Below, in pieces: positions 45,059-55,364 of a stretch of 64,000 bases of DNA. The DNA is from Arthrobacter sp. MMS18-M83 (lineage in GTDB: Bacteria; Actinomycetota; Actinomycetes; Actinomycetales; Micrococcaceae): contig NZ_CP113343.1 of assembly GCF_026683955.1 (NCBI RefSeq), positions 4,836,001-4,900,000 of the forward strand, read 5' to 3'. The notes under the pieces were generated by a model. That model did not search any database, was not told the origin of the DNA, and saw nothing but the letters and a program-made list of their open reading frames with translations. Within the stretch, counting starts at the first letter, position 1. Each line of letters opens with the position of its first letter. The translations under genes were made by a program, and so were the position numbers.

Positions 45059-48000
45059 CTACCGCTTCGCCAGGGTCCGCAGGAGTTTCAGGGCCACGGA
45101 GATCGAGGCGAGGTCCACCTGGCCGGGCTTGGTGACCTCCGCGAAGGTGTCCTTGATCCGTCCAAGTTGCTCTTGACGTCCGCGCTCCCACTCCACGATG
45201 CGTTCCACGGCCGAGGCTCCGGAGGCTTCGCTCCTTTGGGTGGTCCGCATGACGGAAATTGTTATGTTGACGACGGCGGAGTAAGCGTCGTCGCGCAGGG
45301 CAGCACGGGCCAGCGCTTCCCACCGGCTCTGCCGCGGCAGGTCAGTGATGCGGAGCAACAAGGTTCCCACACCGATCCAGTGAATGACCGTGTGGTACAT
45401 GTCGGCGATCGTGGTGAGTGGTTCATCCACCTGCTCCGACACGAGCGAGATGTCCAGCAACGAGAAGCTTTCCAACAGATCAGAGGCGCGCCGTCCCAGC
45501 TCTGGCGGCATTCCGACGTCGATCCAGTGCGCCAGCCGCTCCTTGGCGCGGTCCAAATCCGAGCCGCGCAGAAACTCGGACGTCCGGGTCCGCAGCAGGT
45601 CCAGTGTCGGCGCGATCCTGTTCAAGGCCTCGGCGACTGTCTGGTCCCGATGGTCATGGGTCACGTACCAGCGGGTTGACCGGTCGAGGAGCCTGCGCAA
45701 GGGCAGGAGCACTGCCGCGGCGTGTCCACGGGGAAATCCCGGAGGTAGCCCGGCAATCCTGTCCACGAACCAATGCAGCCCGTATGCCTCGCGGACAACC
45801 ACGAAGGCCTTGGCTACGGCCGCGGCAGTGGCCGTGGTTTCCTCGATGGCACGGAACGCGAAGGTGATTCCTCCGAGGTTGATCATGTCATTGGCTAGCA
45901 CCGTGCAGATGATCTGCCGGCGCAGGGGGTGTTCGTCCAGCTCCGCATCGAAGCGCTCGGACAACTGGTACGGAAAGTAGCCGCGGAGCACCCGCTTGAA
46001 CCACGGATCATCGGGGAGGTCGCTCTCAATGAGTTCCTTCGCGAGTTCGATCTTCGCGTAGGCGGCAAGCACCGATAGTTCCGGGGCAGTCAATCCTTTG
46101 CCCGCCTGGAGCCTGTGTTGGAGTTGTTCCGTACTCGGCAACCCCTCCAAGCCGCGGTCCAAGTCGGCAGTCTTTTCCAGCCCGTCCATGATCCGTTCAA
46201 AACCGGCGCTCAGGTCCGGGGCCATGTACCGGTCGTTGAAAAGGAGGACGTTTTGGTCCACATTGTTTGCCAGGACCTGCCTGGTGACTTCGCCGGTCAG
46301 GGATTGAAGGAAGCCCGTCCGATCCTCGGCCCGCATCTTCCCGGTGGCGATCATCCGGTCAATGAAGATTTTGATGTTGACCTCATGGTCCGAGCAGTCG
46401 ACGCCGGCCGAATTGTCTATCGCATCAGTGTTAAGCAGGACCCCGCCAACGGCCGCCTCCACCCGTCCGTGCTGGGTGACGCCCAGGTTTCCGCCTTCGA
46501 CCATGGTGCGGGCCCTCAGTTCGTTGCCGTTGACCCTGATGGCATCGTTGGCCTTGTCGCCCACGTCGGTTTGGCTCTCCGTAGCGGCTTTGACGTACGT
46601 TCCGATGCCACCGTTGTAGAGCAGGTCCACGGGGGCGCGGAGAATGGCCTGCAAGAGTGCGTGAGGTGCCAGAGATACGGTTTCCGGCTCCAGACCGAGG
46701 CATACCCGGACCTCTTCCGTGACGTCGATGCTCTTGGCCCTGCGGGAGTGGACGCCCCCGCCTTCGCTGATCAGGGCGGGATCGTAATCGGCCCAGGACG
46801 AACGGGGAAGGGCAAATAAACGCTTGCGCTCTTTGAAGGACGCTGCCGCATCGGGGTTCGGATCAAGAAAGATGTCCCGATGGTCAAATGCGGCCACCAG
46901 CCGGATGTGCGGCGAGAGCAGCATCGCGTTTCCAAACACATCGCCGCTCATGTCTCCGATGCCGGCCACCGTGAAGTCCTCTCCCTGCGAGTCCATGCCA
47001 AGCTCGCCGAAATGGTGCTTTACGGATTCCCATGCGCCGCGGGCCGTTATCCCCATCCGCTTGTGGTCATAGCCCACGGACCCGCCGGACGCGAAGGCGT
47101 CGCCGAGCCAGAAGCCATAGTCCCGGGCCAGAACGTTGGCTGTGTCGGAAAAAGATGCAGTTCCCTTGTCGGCGGCTACTACGAGGTAGTAGTCGTCGCC
47201 GTCGTGCCGTGCGACACGTTCAGGGGGCACCACCGCCTCACCGAGTGGCGTGATCACCAGATTGTCGGTCAGGTCCAACAGGCCCCTCACAAATATCCGG
47301 TAGCATTCCAGGCCTTCAGCAAGCCATGCCTCCCTATCGGCGGCCGGGTCGGGCAACCTCTTGGGATAGAACCCTCCCTTGGCCCCCGTCGGCACAATAA
47401 CCGAGTTCTTTACGTTTTGTGCCTTGACCAACCCGAGGACCTCGGTCCGGAAATCCTCGCTTCGATCAGACCAGCGCAGCCCGCCCCGGGCCAACGCGCC
47501 GAAACGGAGGTGGACGCCTTCAACCCGCGGGGAGTATACCCAGACCTCGTACTTCGGTCGCGGAAACGGTGCGTTGACGATGGCCGCAGGATTCAGCTTG
47601 AAGCTCAGGTGTGCCTTGCCCTGGAAGTAGTTGGTCCGCGTTGTGGCTTCCACAAGGTCCATGAAGGCGCGCAGCAAACGGTCTGCGTCAAGGACGGGAA
47701 TCTCGTCAATGGCAGCCAGCAACTCCTCCCGGGCAGCTGCCGTGTCCCCAAGGCGGCCGGAATCGTCCAGCCCAGGATCGAACTTCGCCTGGAACAAGTC
47801 CAGGAGTGCATGGGTGGCCCGGGCGTTGCCGATCAGCGTGTCCGCGATGAACCCGTACGAGTTGGTGGTTCCCAGCTGCTGGAGATACTTCGCGTAGCTT
47901 CGCAATATGGCCGCCTGTCGCCAGCCCACCCGCTCCCGGATGACCAGTGCGTCGATGCGGTCGGATTCAACGTCACCGCGCATGGCGGCGGCGAAGGCAT

Positions 48001-49902
48001 CAGCGATCAGTTCCCTGGTAGCCTCCGGGTCGACTCCGGCGGGATACTTCACGCCGAGGTCGTAAAGGAACAAGTCCTGCCCGCTCCCCCGCCGGAGTTC
48101 GAAGGGGCGCTGGTCCAACACCTCCAGCCCGAGGTTGTGTAGGAACGGCAAGATCTGCGTGAGGCTCCTGGGCTTGGTCAGGTAGAGGCGGATCCGTGCG
48201 TCCTCGGCGAGGGTAGGCAACATGCCCGGCCTGACGTAAACCGTAAGCAGCGGATCGCCGTGATGGCGGCCGCCTGTGCCGTCGAGGTCGAACGACTCGA
48301 AATTCATGATGTCCCCGACAGCAGTTTCCGCCGTGTAGTCCGCGCGATAACTCGGGGGAACGCGTCCGACCACAGTTCGGAAAGCCGTGCGGCCTCGGCG
48401 GACGTGAAGCGCTCACGGATTACTTCTTCAAGACCCTCCGCCCATGGGCGGGTGGCTGAGACCAGCCGCCGCTCCAGTTGGGAGGGATCGACGTCGACGG
48501 CGACGGATTCCGGCGCATCCAACGCGGCGCCGGCCATGTGGATCCGGAAGAAGACGCGGGCCATGGGCGAGTCTGTCAGGCTGACATCGAACTCAATGGA
48601 TTTCGCTTTGAAGACCTGCCGGAGCTCCTGCTCCATCAGCAACCGGACGGCAGTGCTGTAGCGGCGCCGCGGGAAGAGGACCACCGCGGACATGAATCGG
48701 CCCAAACTGTCCGGCCGGAGGAATACCCGCGTCCGCCGCTGTACCTCGGCGCGGAGGATTTCACCCGCCAGCCGGGTGAGGTCATCCACATCAATGTGGA
48801 AAAGTTCATCGCGCGGGAAGGTCTCCAGAATGGCTAACAGGTCCTTGCCGTGATGGGACCGTGGCGTCAATCCCAAGCCCTCGCCGACAACCTGGACCTT
48901 TTCACGGATCACCGGAATTCGCCGGACGGATTGATGGGCGGCGCCCGAGGTAAACAGCCCCACGAACCGTCGTACCCCCGTCTTCTTGCCGGCCTCGTTG
49001 AAGACCTGCAAGTGCAACTCATCCAAGTAAGACCGCCTCAGGACGGTGGACCTTACTTCTGAAGTGGCAAGCGTGAGCGCTTGTGACCCACGTTCCCTCG
49101 GCAACCCCGGTGGTGGCCATCCTGCGGCGGTGTGCCCCTGCGCTCCTCTCAGCAGGCCCAGCCCGGAACCCTGCCGCCCGGAGAGCAGCTCCCCGCCGCC
49201 CGCCGTCGTGAGCTCATATTCGTCATACCCCAGGAACAGGAAGTTGCCATCGTCGAGCCAGAGAAGCAGCTCGCGGATCTCTTCCTGTGGCGGAGCAACG
49301 GTGTCCGGTAATCCGCTCGCGGAAACCATGGCGTCTTGCAACTTGCCGTGGATGGCAGCAGCGTCCTCGGCAGCAACCCGAACATCCTCAAGCACCCGGT
49401 ACAGGTTCTCCGTGAGTTCCCTTGCGGCGTCGTCGTCCGCCAGCCTGCCGATCTCGGCCGCAATCCAGACTTCGCTGGCGCCTCCTTCCCGGGAACGCCC
49501 TGCCAGGGCGCCCTTCGCGGAGGAACCGGTCCAGACGTCCACCAACTCGTGAGTAACGGGATCCCGCAGCACGTGGAAGCTCGGATGCACAAACAGCCGG
49601 ATCGTGGCATCGTCGCGTGTGAGTTCCGCTGTGATGGAATGGACAAGGTACGGGATGTCGTCGGTCACCACGGCAATGACGCTGGCGTCCAATTCGTTCA
49701 GGATCCCGACGGCGGCCTGGCCCGGGGCCCGCGACGACGCCACTTTCAGGTGGTGTCCCACCCTTGCACGGAGCATCCGGGGACTGTAGCTCCGCAGGTC
49801 TTCCGCGGACACTTGCGCGAAGTAGTTGCTCAGGAAAAGCTCGTCCGGCTCGCGCGGAACGGCGGAACTGGCGCGCTCCTCCGGCACCGGTATGTGTGAC
49901 AT
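45059..49902 (-). pseudogene. gdh: NAD-dependent glutamate dehydrogenase (large type), apparent frameshift
   Basis: Deaminates glutamate to 2-oxoglutarate. Repairing one base gives about 1614 residues, normal for the 180-kDa class. The N-terminal regulatory half starts MSHIPVPEERAS (ATG 49902). The catalytic part shows GGLRWSDRSEDFRTEVLGLV, VKNSVIVPTGAKGGF and GIGDMSGDVFGNAML. The frame breaks at the five-base G run 48354-48358 (C run in the sense strand): the upstream frame reads ELWSDAFPRVIAR and stops, while the downstream frame continues PPSYRADYTAETAVG. A sixth base would give WSDAFPPSYRADYT. As written it would be truncated at about residue 530. Confidence 0.9.
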
Positions 49903-50063
49903 GCCACCGCACCTCCGCCGCGGGGTGCCACCGCCAACTGCGCATGGCAATCCAGCCCTCGCGATTCCTTCCATGATGGCTGTGTGCACCGACGCCGTCC
50001 AGTGCCGCCGCGGAGGACGGACCGGACGCAGGGCACGCCCCGCGTCCGGTCAACCTGGCAGTA

Positions 50064-51722
50064 CTACTGCTCGTGCTTGCGGGCAGGGAGCACGAGCAGG
50101 GCGTCCCCGACGGCACGCTCCGATCCGCCCGACGGGCTGTTCAGGACTTTTCCGCCGGCAACCGCTGTTGTTGAGCCGCCACCGTCCAGGTTCATGGCCT
50201 GAACCATGCCGAGCGACACGGCGACGTCCGCCTCTTCCTTCAAGCTCAGTCCCAGCGAGGCCGTTGAGCGTCCGTCTGCGGTGACAAGCATGGTTCTACC
50301 CTGGGCATCGGTCCCGGCGAAGGTCCGGGGGTTCCGCTTGTGGACCCAGCCGTAGTAGAAGCTGTTTCCGTCATTGGGGTGGACCATGCCGTCATGTTTG
50401 ACGGTGACGTCCTCGCTGCCGTCCTTGACCAGCAGCGGGCCGCCGTTCACGACACTCGTGGACTTATTGGTGTGGAGGGTCTTGCCATCCTCGCCGAGCA
50501 GGCCGGCGTCGATCTTCAGCTTGGCGCCCAAGGGCGCCAGTGCGCGGAGCCGTGCGACGTCGGTTCCAGTCGCCTGGACCGTGTGTCCGCCCGCAGGAAC
50601 AGCCGAACCGCGGGTTTCTGCGATGGAAGTTACGGTGTCGTGGCTGTCCACCGTCACCTCAAGGCCCGCCCCGGCAGGAGTGGACGGCCCGAACTCCGGG
50701 GTGAAGGTCACGAGCTCGTTCGGGTTGGTGCAGGTGACGTCCTGGAGTGCGCGCGGGGTCGGCAAGTCGTTGGCGCCGCCGCAGTTTCGGATCAGGCCGG
50801 GAACCCGGTCGATGCCGTCCAAAGCCGTCTCCCCGGACCCCGAGGAGATCTTCCCGGCCCAGGTTAGGCGCTGGATGCTGGTGGCGTTCTTCTTGCCGTC
50901 AATGACCAGGGCCGGACGGTCGGCGACGGGTTCGCTGAGGGTTTTCCCGGCGTACACACCAACACCGGCGGGGTCACCTTCGGCACCGGCCTTCGGATCG
51001 AAGACGAAGAAACCAGCGTTGATCGCGGCGATGGCGTGTGCGTCGGACGCCAGTTGGCTGGTCGTCTCCCGCTTCTCCAGATCCGGGCCGAATGAGGCCG
51101 CAAGCTGACCCTGGTATGTCCCTGGGTCGATCGTGATGACATCAAGGTTCCACGGTCCGCGGGTCTTCGTGCTGGTCCCGGCGTCGCCGTCCCAGCCTGA
51201 GTAGATCACGGACGAGGCGAAACCGGCGGCCTTGATCTTCGCGACGATAGGGGCCCCGTCGGCCCGCGCTGCAAGACGGCCGGCGCGGACCCGGTATCCG
51301 AGATCGCCCCCGGCATCAGCCAGCTGGGGTGACTGGACCTGTTCGACCCGGGCATCGACGCCGGCGGCTTTGAGCTTATCGGCGGTGCGCTGCGCGGTGG
51401 CCTGGCTTGAGAGCGCCGAGGCGGGCGCGTCAGGATCCGGCGAATCCGAAGGGATGGCAACTTCAGCCGTCCAGAAAAGCGAAGAGTCTGCTCCACCACG
51501 GCTGATCTTGGTCAACGTGACGCCTGGGGCGAGGGTTGTCACGGTCCGGTTCTCGGGAAGATCGGCGGCACCAAGGTTGAGGTGCGCGCTCCGATCCCTA
51601 CCGTTTTCGCTGTTCTGACCGCCGTCGGCGTGGGTGGGGCCCACGGGGCTGAGGATCGCTGAAGAGACGGCGAGTACCAGACCGGCAGTCAGGACGCTGC
51701 GGGACTTAAGGGGGGATTTCAT
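50064..51722 (-). CDS. Secreted phosphodiester glycosidase (NAGPA-domain) protein
   Basis: 552 residues. Signal peptide MKSPLKSRSVLTAGLVLAVS, probable cleavage near PTHADG. An N-terminal region of about 200 residues includes a SPOR-like segment (TAQRTADKLKAAGVDARVEQ). The C-terminal NAGPA domain shows AIAAINAGFFVFD, VNGGPLL, RTFAGTDAQGRTMLVTADGR and the hallmark VQAMNLDGGGSTTAV. This domain hydrolyses GlcNAc-1-phosphodiester bonds in mammals; bacterial members probably act on cell-wall glycopolymers. The start at 51722 is chosen for the signal peptide. Confidence 0.9.
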   Translation of the reverse strand: MKSPLKSRSVLTAGLVLAVSSAILSPVGPTHADGGQNSENGRDRSAHLNLGAADLPENRTVTTLAPGVTLTKISRGGADSSLFWTAEVAIPSDSPDPDAPASALSSQATAQRTADKLKAAGVDARVEQVQSPQLADAGGDLGYRVRAGRLAARADGAPIVAKIKAAGFASSVIYSGWDGDAGTSTKTRGPWNLDVITIDPGTYQGQLAASFGPDLEKRETTSQLASDAHAIAAINAGFFVFDPKAGAEGDPAGVGVYAGKTLSEPVADRPALVIDGKKNATSIQRLTWAGKISSGSGETALDGIDRVPGLIRNCGGANDLPTPRALQDVTCTNPNELVTFTPEFGPSTPAGAGLEVTVDSHDTVTSIAETRGSAVPAGGHTVQATGTDVARLRALAPLGAKLKIDAGLLGEDGKTLHTNKSTSVVNGGPLLVKDGSEDVTVKHDGMVHPNDGNSFYYGWVHKRNPRTFAGTDAQGRTMLVTADGRSTASLGLSLKEEADVAVSLGMVQAMNLDGGGSTTAVAGGKVLNSPSGGSERAVGDALLVLPARKHEQ

Positions 51723-51857
51723 GCGTCCACCGTACAAAGGCTCGACCGCGGGCCCGGTCCCGTTTGGCGGTCTTGGGGCGCCTATTGACCCAACCTTCAC
51801 TCCACGTTCATTTACTCAACTGCCCGGATGCGGGAGGCAGAACGAACGCAGGGCAGA

Positions 51858-52451
51858 ATGGAAAACATGCCCCTCACGACATTCGCCCTCATCCGCCATG
51901 GCCAGACAGATTGGAATGCGCAGCGCCGGCTGCAAGGATCCACTGACATTCCGCTCAACGACGTCGGCCGCGGCCAAGCGCGTGACGCCGTCGCCGTCCT
52001 GTCGGGTTACGAGTGGGACGCGATCGTATCCTCGCCGCTGAGCCGGGCCGCGGAAACTGCGGACCTGATCGCAGCCGGGCTGGGGCGCAGTGTGGACCGG
52101 CGCGTGCCGGAGCTCACCGAGCGTCGCTTCGGACCAGCCGAAGGCCTCCGGGCCGGCCCGGAACTGGACGCATTGCGCATCTCCGGCAATCTCCGGGGCG
52201 CAGAAAGCGAGGACGAGGCAGCATCCCGCGGTTTAGGAGCGCTGGAAGCACTGGCTGAAGAGTTCCGTGGCCGCCGCGTCCTGGTGGTCGCCCACGGCAC
52301 GCTCCTCCGGGTGAGCCTCAACCGCGCCATAGGCCGCACCTTGGAAAGCATCGACAACGCTGTGCTCAATTTGGCACACCATCACCCCGTTGACGGCTGG
52401 CAGCTCGAATACTTCAACGGCGAACGCATACTGACCTCCGTCCGGAGCTGA
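51858..52451 (+). CDS. Histidine phosphatase family protein (phosphoglycerate-mutase-like)
   Basis: About 197 residues. The catalytic RHG motif LIRHGQTDWNAQRRLQG is near the N-terminus, and SSPLSRAAETADLI and VVAHGTLLRV carry the remaining arginine and second histidine. It is a soluble phosphatase rather than a true glycolytic mutase by length and motif spacing. The ATG at 51858 is preferred (AGGG 6 bases upstream); an ATG at 51867 is also possible. Its stop lies 7 bases from the convergent PEP-synthase-like gene. Confidence 0.92.
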   Translation: MENMPLTTFALIRHGQTDWNAQRRLQGSTDIPLNDVGRGQARDAVAVLSGYEWDAIVSSPLSRAAETADLIAAGLGRSVDRRVPELTERRFGPAEGLRAGPELDALRISGNLRGAESEDEAASRGLGALEALAEEFRGRRVLVVAHGTLLRVSLNRAIGRTLESIDNAVLNLAHHHPVDGWQLEYFNGERILTSVRS

Positions 52452-52458
52452 CCTGCTG

Positions 52459-55123
52459 TCATTTCCCTGAAGGCAGCCCCTCAATCGTGACAATGCCGGC
52501 GTCGCCGTCGACGCGGATCCGTTGACCGCTGGCAATGCGCTGGGTGGCCACTCCGGTGCCTAGCACTGCGGGGATGCCGTACTCCCGGGCAACGATCGAG
52601 CTGTGGCTCAACGGGCCGCCAACGTCTGTGACCACGGCCGAGGCCATCGCGAACAGGGAGGTCCATGCAGGCGTGGTGATCCGGGCGACCAGGACGTCCC
52701 CGGGCATCATCAGTGCGAAGTCCTGGGGCCCGCTGAGGACCCGGGCAGGAGCAGTGACCCGGCCCGAGCTGGCGCCGACTCCCTTGATGACGTCGCCTTG
52801 CTGTTGCTGCGAGCGTGCCGGCATCATCCCCCCGAAGGTCCGTTCCATCCAACGGCTCTCCGGTAGCAGTTGCGGGGCCGCGGCCTTTGCCTGGCCGCGC
52901 CAGAGCATCTTGCGTTCCTCGATAGCTTCGGCCCGTACGGGCCTTTCCGTTCCGGTGATCGTTCCCTCCCCCGCAAGGCCGAACTCGACGGCGGTCCGCA
53001 GCTCCTGCTCGCGCAGCCAGAACACGTCGGCGGCCCGGCTGATGACTCCGGAGCCGGCCAGTCGTTGTCCGAGCTCAAGCAGCATCCGCCGAATCAGGGG
53101 CCAGGCCAGCCCGACGTCGGCCAGGGCGTCCTCGCGGATCGGTGCGGACTTCTGCGCCCACCGGAGCAGACGGAGGAACGCGGCCCGGCGGTTCCGCCCG
53201 AGCCGGCCTTGCCGAAGCCGGGCAAGCATTCGTTCGGTTTCGTCCTCCCGCCGGGCGGCCGAAAGGCGCTGGCGCTCGTGCGGGTCGTTGCCCTGTCCCC
53301 GTAGGTAAAACTTGACCGTGTCCAGCAGCGCCGCAGGATCGTCGGCCGGGAGAGGGCTGAGGAAGTCAAGGTTGTAGACCGCATGGCCGAACCGGTCGAG
53401 GTGGGCCTGGAAGCGTGGATGCCATTGCTCCCAAAGCGCTTGATCCATGCCGGCAGGCGGGAGCCCGGTGCGCTGTGACTCGGCCAGCGTCGCCGTCGAC
53501 TCTTTGAGGATCGCCGGGGCCAGCCCCTGAACTTCCCGGGCCCAGCCTGCGAGGTCGTACAACGACTTCTCCGCCCGGATCGGTTCGCTGTCGTAGCCCA
53601 GGAGGAATGTTTCGGCCGGGGGATCTCCTTGGCGCCGAACGAGTTTGTCGTAATAGGCCCGGAAAGAGATTTCGCTCACCGCGGCGATCGGAATGACTGA
53701 CTCCACGGCCGTGTAGTAGACGGTCCCCGCATCGAGCAACGTCCGGACGCCCTCAAGCAGTTCCCCACCCGAGAGCTCCCCTATCGACTTTTCCGACCAT
53801 CCTTTGATCACCTGCCGGTAGCGGGGATGAGAATTCCCGCCAGCCATCTACGCCCATGTGCGCCTCGCCGCGAGCCAGGGCGAGCATAGCCGCCGGCGCC
53901 TTGCCCATCACCCGCCACATTCCTGAGGTGCGGTAGTAGTAGTAGGCGTAACCGTTGACCGTTGGCAGTCCAACGTCGCCGTCCCGGACGACGTCACTGC
54001 CGACGGCTTCGTTCATTAAGGCTTTGAGCGACCGGGTCACCGAGCCGTCAATGAGGTCGGCGAACAGCGGCGAGAGCGGGTCCGGCAGTTGTTCCACGAT
54101 GCTCGCCCGGAAATAAAGTCCTTTCGGATAGGGCACGGGCCAGGTATCCGGGATGTCAGCCGCAGGTTCAGGCAGTGCCGTGATGGGCCGGGACTGCAGG
54201 ATGAAAAATTCGCCGCCATCCCGTGCCCACTCGATGTCCTGCGGGACTCCGAAATGATCGGCAATCCGGGTCCCGTAGCGGGCCAGCGCGGCCGCCGCGC
54301 CGTCGTCGAGCACTGGCTGGTTCCGGCGAGCGGCCGGCACCGGTTGCTCTGTGGTTCCTTGGCCGCCCCCCGCGTAGACAGTCATCGTCTCCTTGTCTGC
54401 CGTCCGCCGCGACAGCACCCGCTCAGTCCCGGCATCGACGACGACGTCGTCCGTGGTGACGGTTCCGCTGACCACGGACTCCCCCAGGCCCCACGCGGCA
54501 CCGATCACAATCTGGTCACGCCGCCCGTTGGAGGGATTGGCCGTGAACATGACCCCGGCAGCCTCGGCCTCGACCATCTGCTGGACCACGACCGCCAGGC
54601 GCACAGCTTCCGGTCCGATGCCTTCACGGACCCGGTAGGCCATGGCACGCGCCGTCCACAGCGAAGCCCAGCAATCTCTCACCGCGACGGCCAAGGCTTC
54701 CGCGCCACGGATGTTGAGGTAGGTTTCCTGCTGTCCGGCGAAGCTGGCCGAGGCGAGGTCCTCGGCCGTGGCAGAGGAGCGAACAGCTACGGCCTCGTCC
54801 CCGTTGCCGAGGCTTCGATAGGCCGCGCCAAGCTCGTCGGCCATCCCGGTGGGCATGGTGCCGCCTGCAAACAGGGCCCGGATCCGCTCCGAGGCGTCTT
54901 CGTAGTCCTGCGGCGTGGCTTGCGGCGACAGTGCGGCCAGTTCCTGGATGCCCGCTCCAAGGTGATTGGCATCCACAAAAGCCGAATAGGCTGCGGTGTT
55001 CAAGACAAACCCTGGAGGGACCGGCACCCCCGCCTGGACCAGGCCGCCCAGGCCAACACCCTTGCCACCGGCCATGGCGAGATCGGCGCTTCCCACATCG
55101 CGTAAGTTGTAGATGTATGTCAC
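52459..55123 (-). pseudogene. PEP synthase / rifampicin phosphotransferase-like enzyme, apparent frameshift
   Basis: Three-domain PEP-utilising dikinase, about 887 residues if repaired. The N-terminal ATP-grasp part has LAMAGGKGVGLGGLVQAGVP, RSSATAEDLASASFAGQQET and QSRPITALPEPA; the C-terminal swivelling domain has the phosphohistidine motif GGPLSHSSIVAREYGIPAVL. The halves lie in different frames. The first reads GVDGWREFSSP then stops at 53753, and the second continues NSHPRYRQVIKGW. Removing one base from the run at 53836-53838 would give DGWRNSHPRYRQ. PEP synthase and rifampicin phosphotransferase cannot be separated by eye. GTG start at 55123 (VTYIYNLRDVG) is tentative; ATG 55159 is possible. 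Confidence 0.85.
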
Positions 55124-55319
55124 AACCGTGCGTCCATTCTGCCCGCGGCCGGGCCCCATTGAATTGACCCTGATTCCCAACATACTGGCACGCCCACGGG
55201 CAAGAGGCCATGGCTCACGGTTGCATCAGGCGGCGGCCGGATCGCCGCCCACCGTGCCGGAAGACGAGCATGCTCAGGCGGGGCGCCCCTTGTCCCTGCC
55301 CCGGACACCGGGTGTAATG

Positions 55320-55352
55320 GACGCACGACGGCGACTCCCGCCGTCGTGCGTC
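55320..55352 (+). promoter_or_regulatory. Perfect 14-bp hairpin just before the ligase ribosome-binding site
   Basis: GACGCACGACGGCG (55320-55333), loop ACTCC, CGCCGTCGTGCGTC (55339-55352). The stem ends one base before the AAGGAG Shine-Dalgarno (55354-55359). It could be an RNA switch or roadblock in the leader, or a DNA operator. No T-run, so not a standard terminator. Confidence 0.7.
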
Positions 55353-55364
55353 GAAGGAGCCGCT

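Noticed and set aside
46880..48142. 420-codon plus-strand frame
   Set aside because: Antisense to the conserved catalytic part of NAD-GDH.
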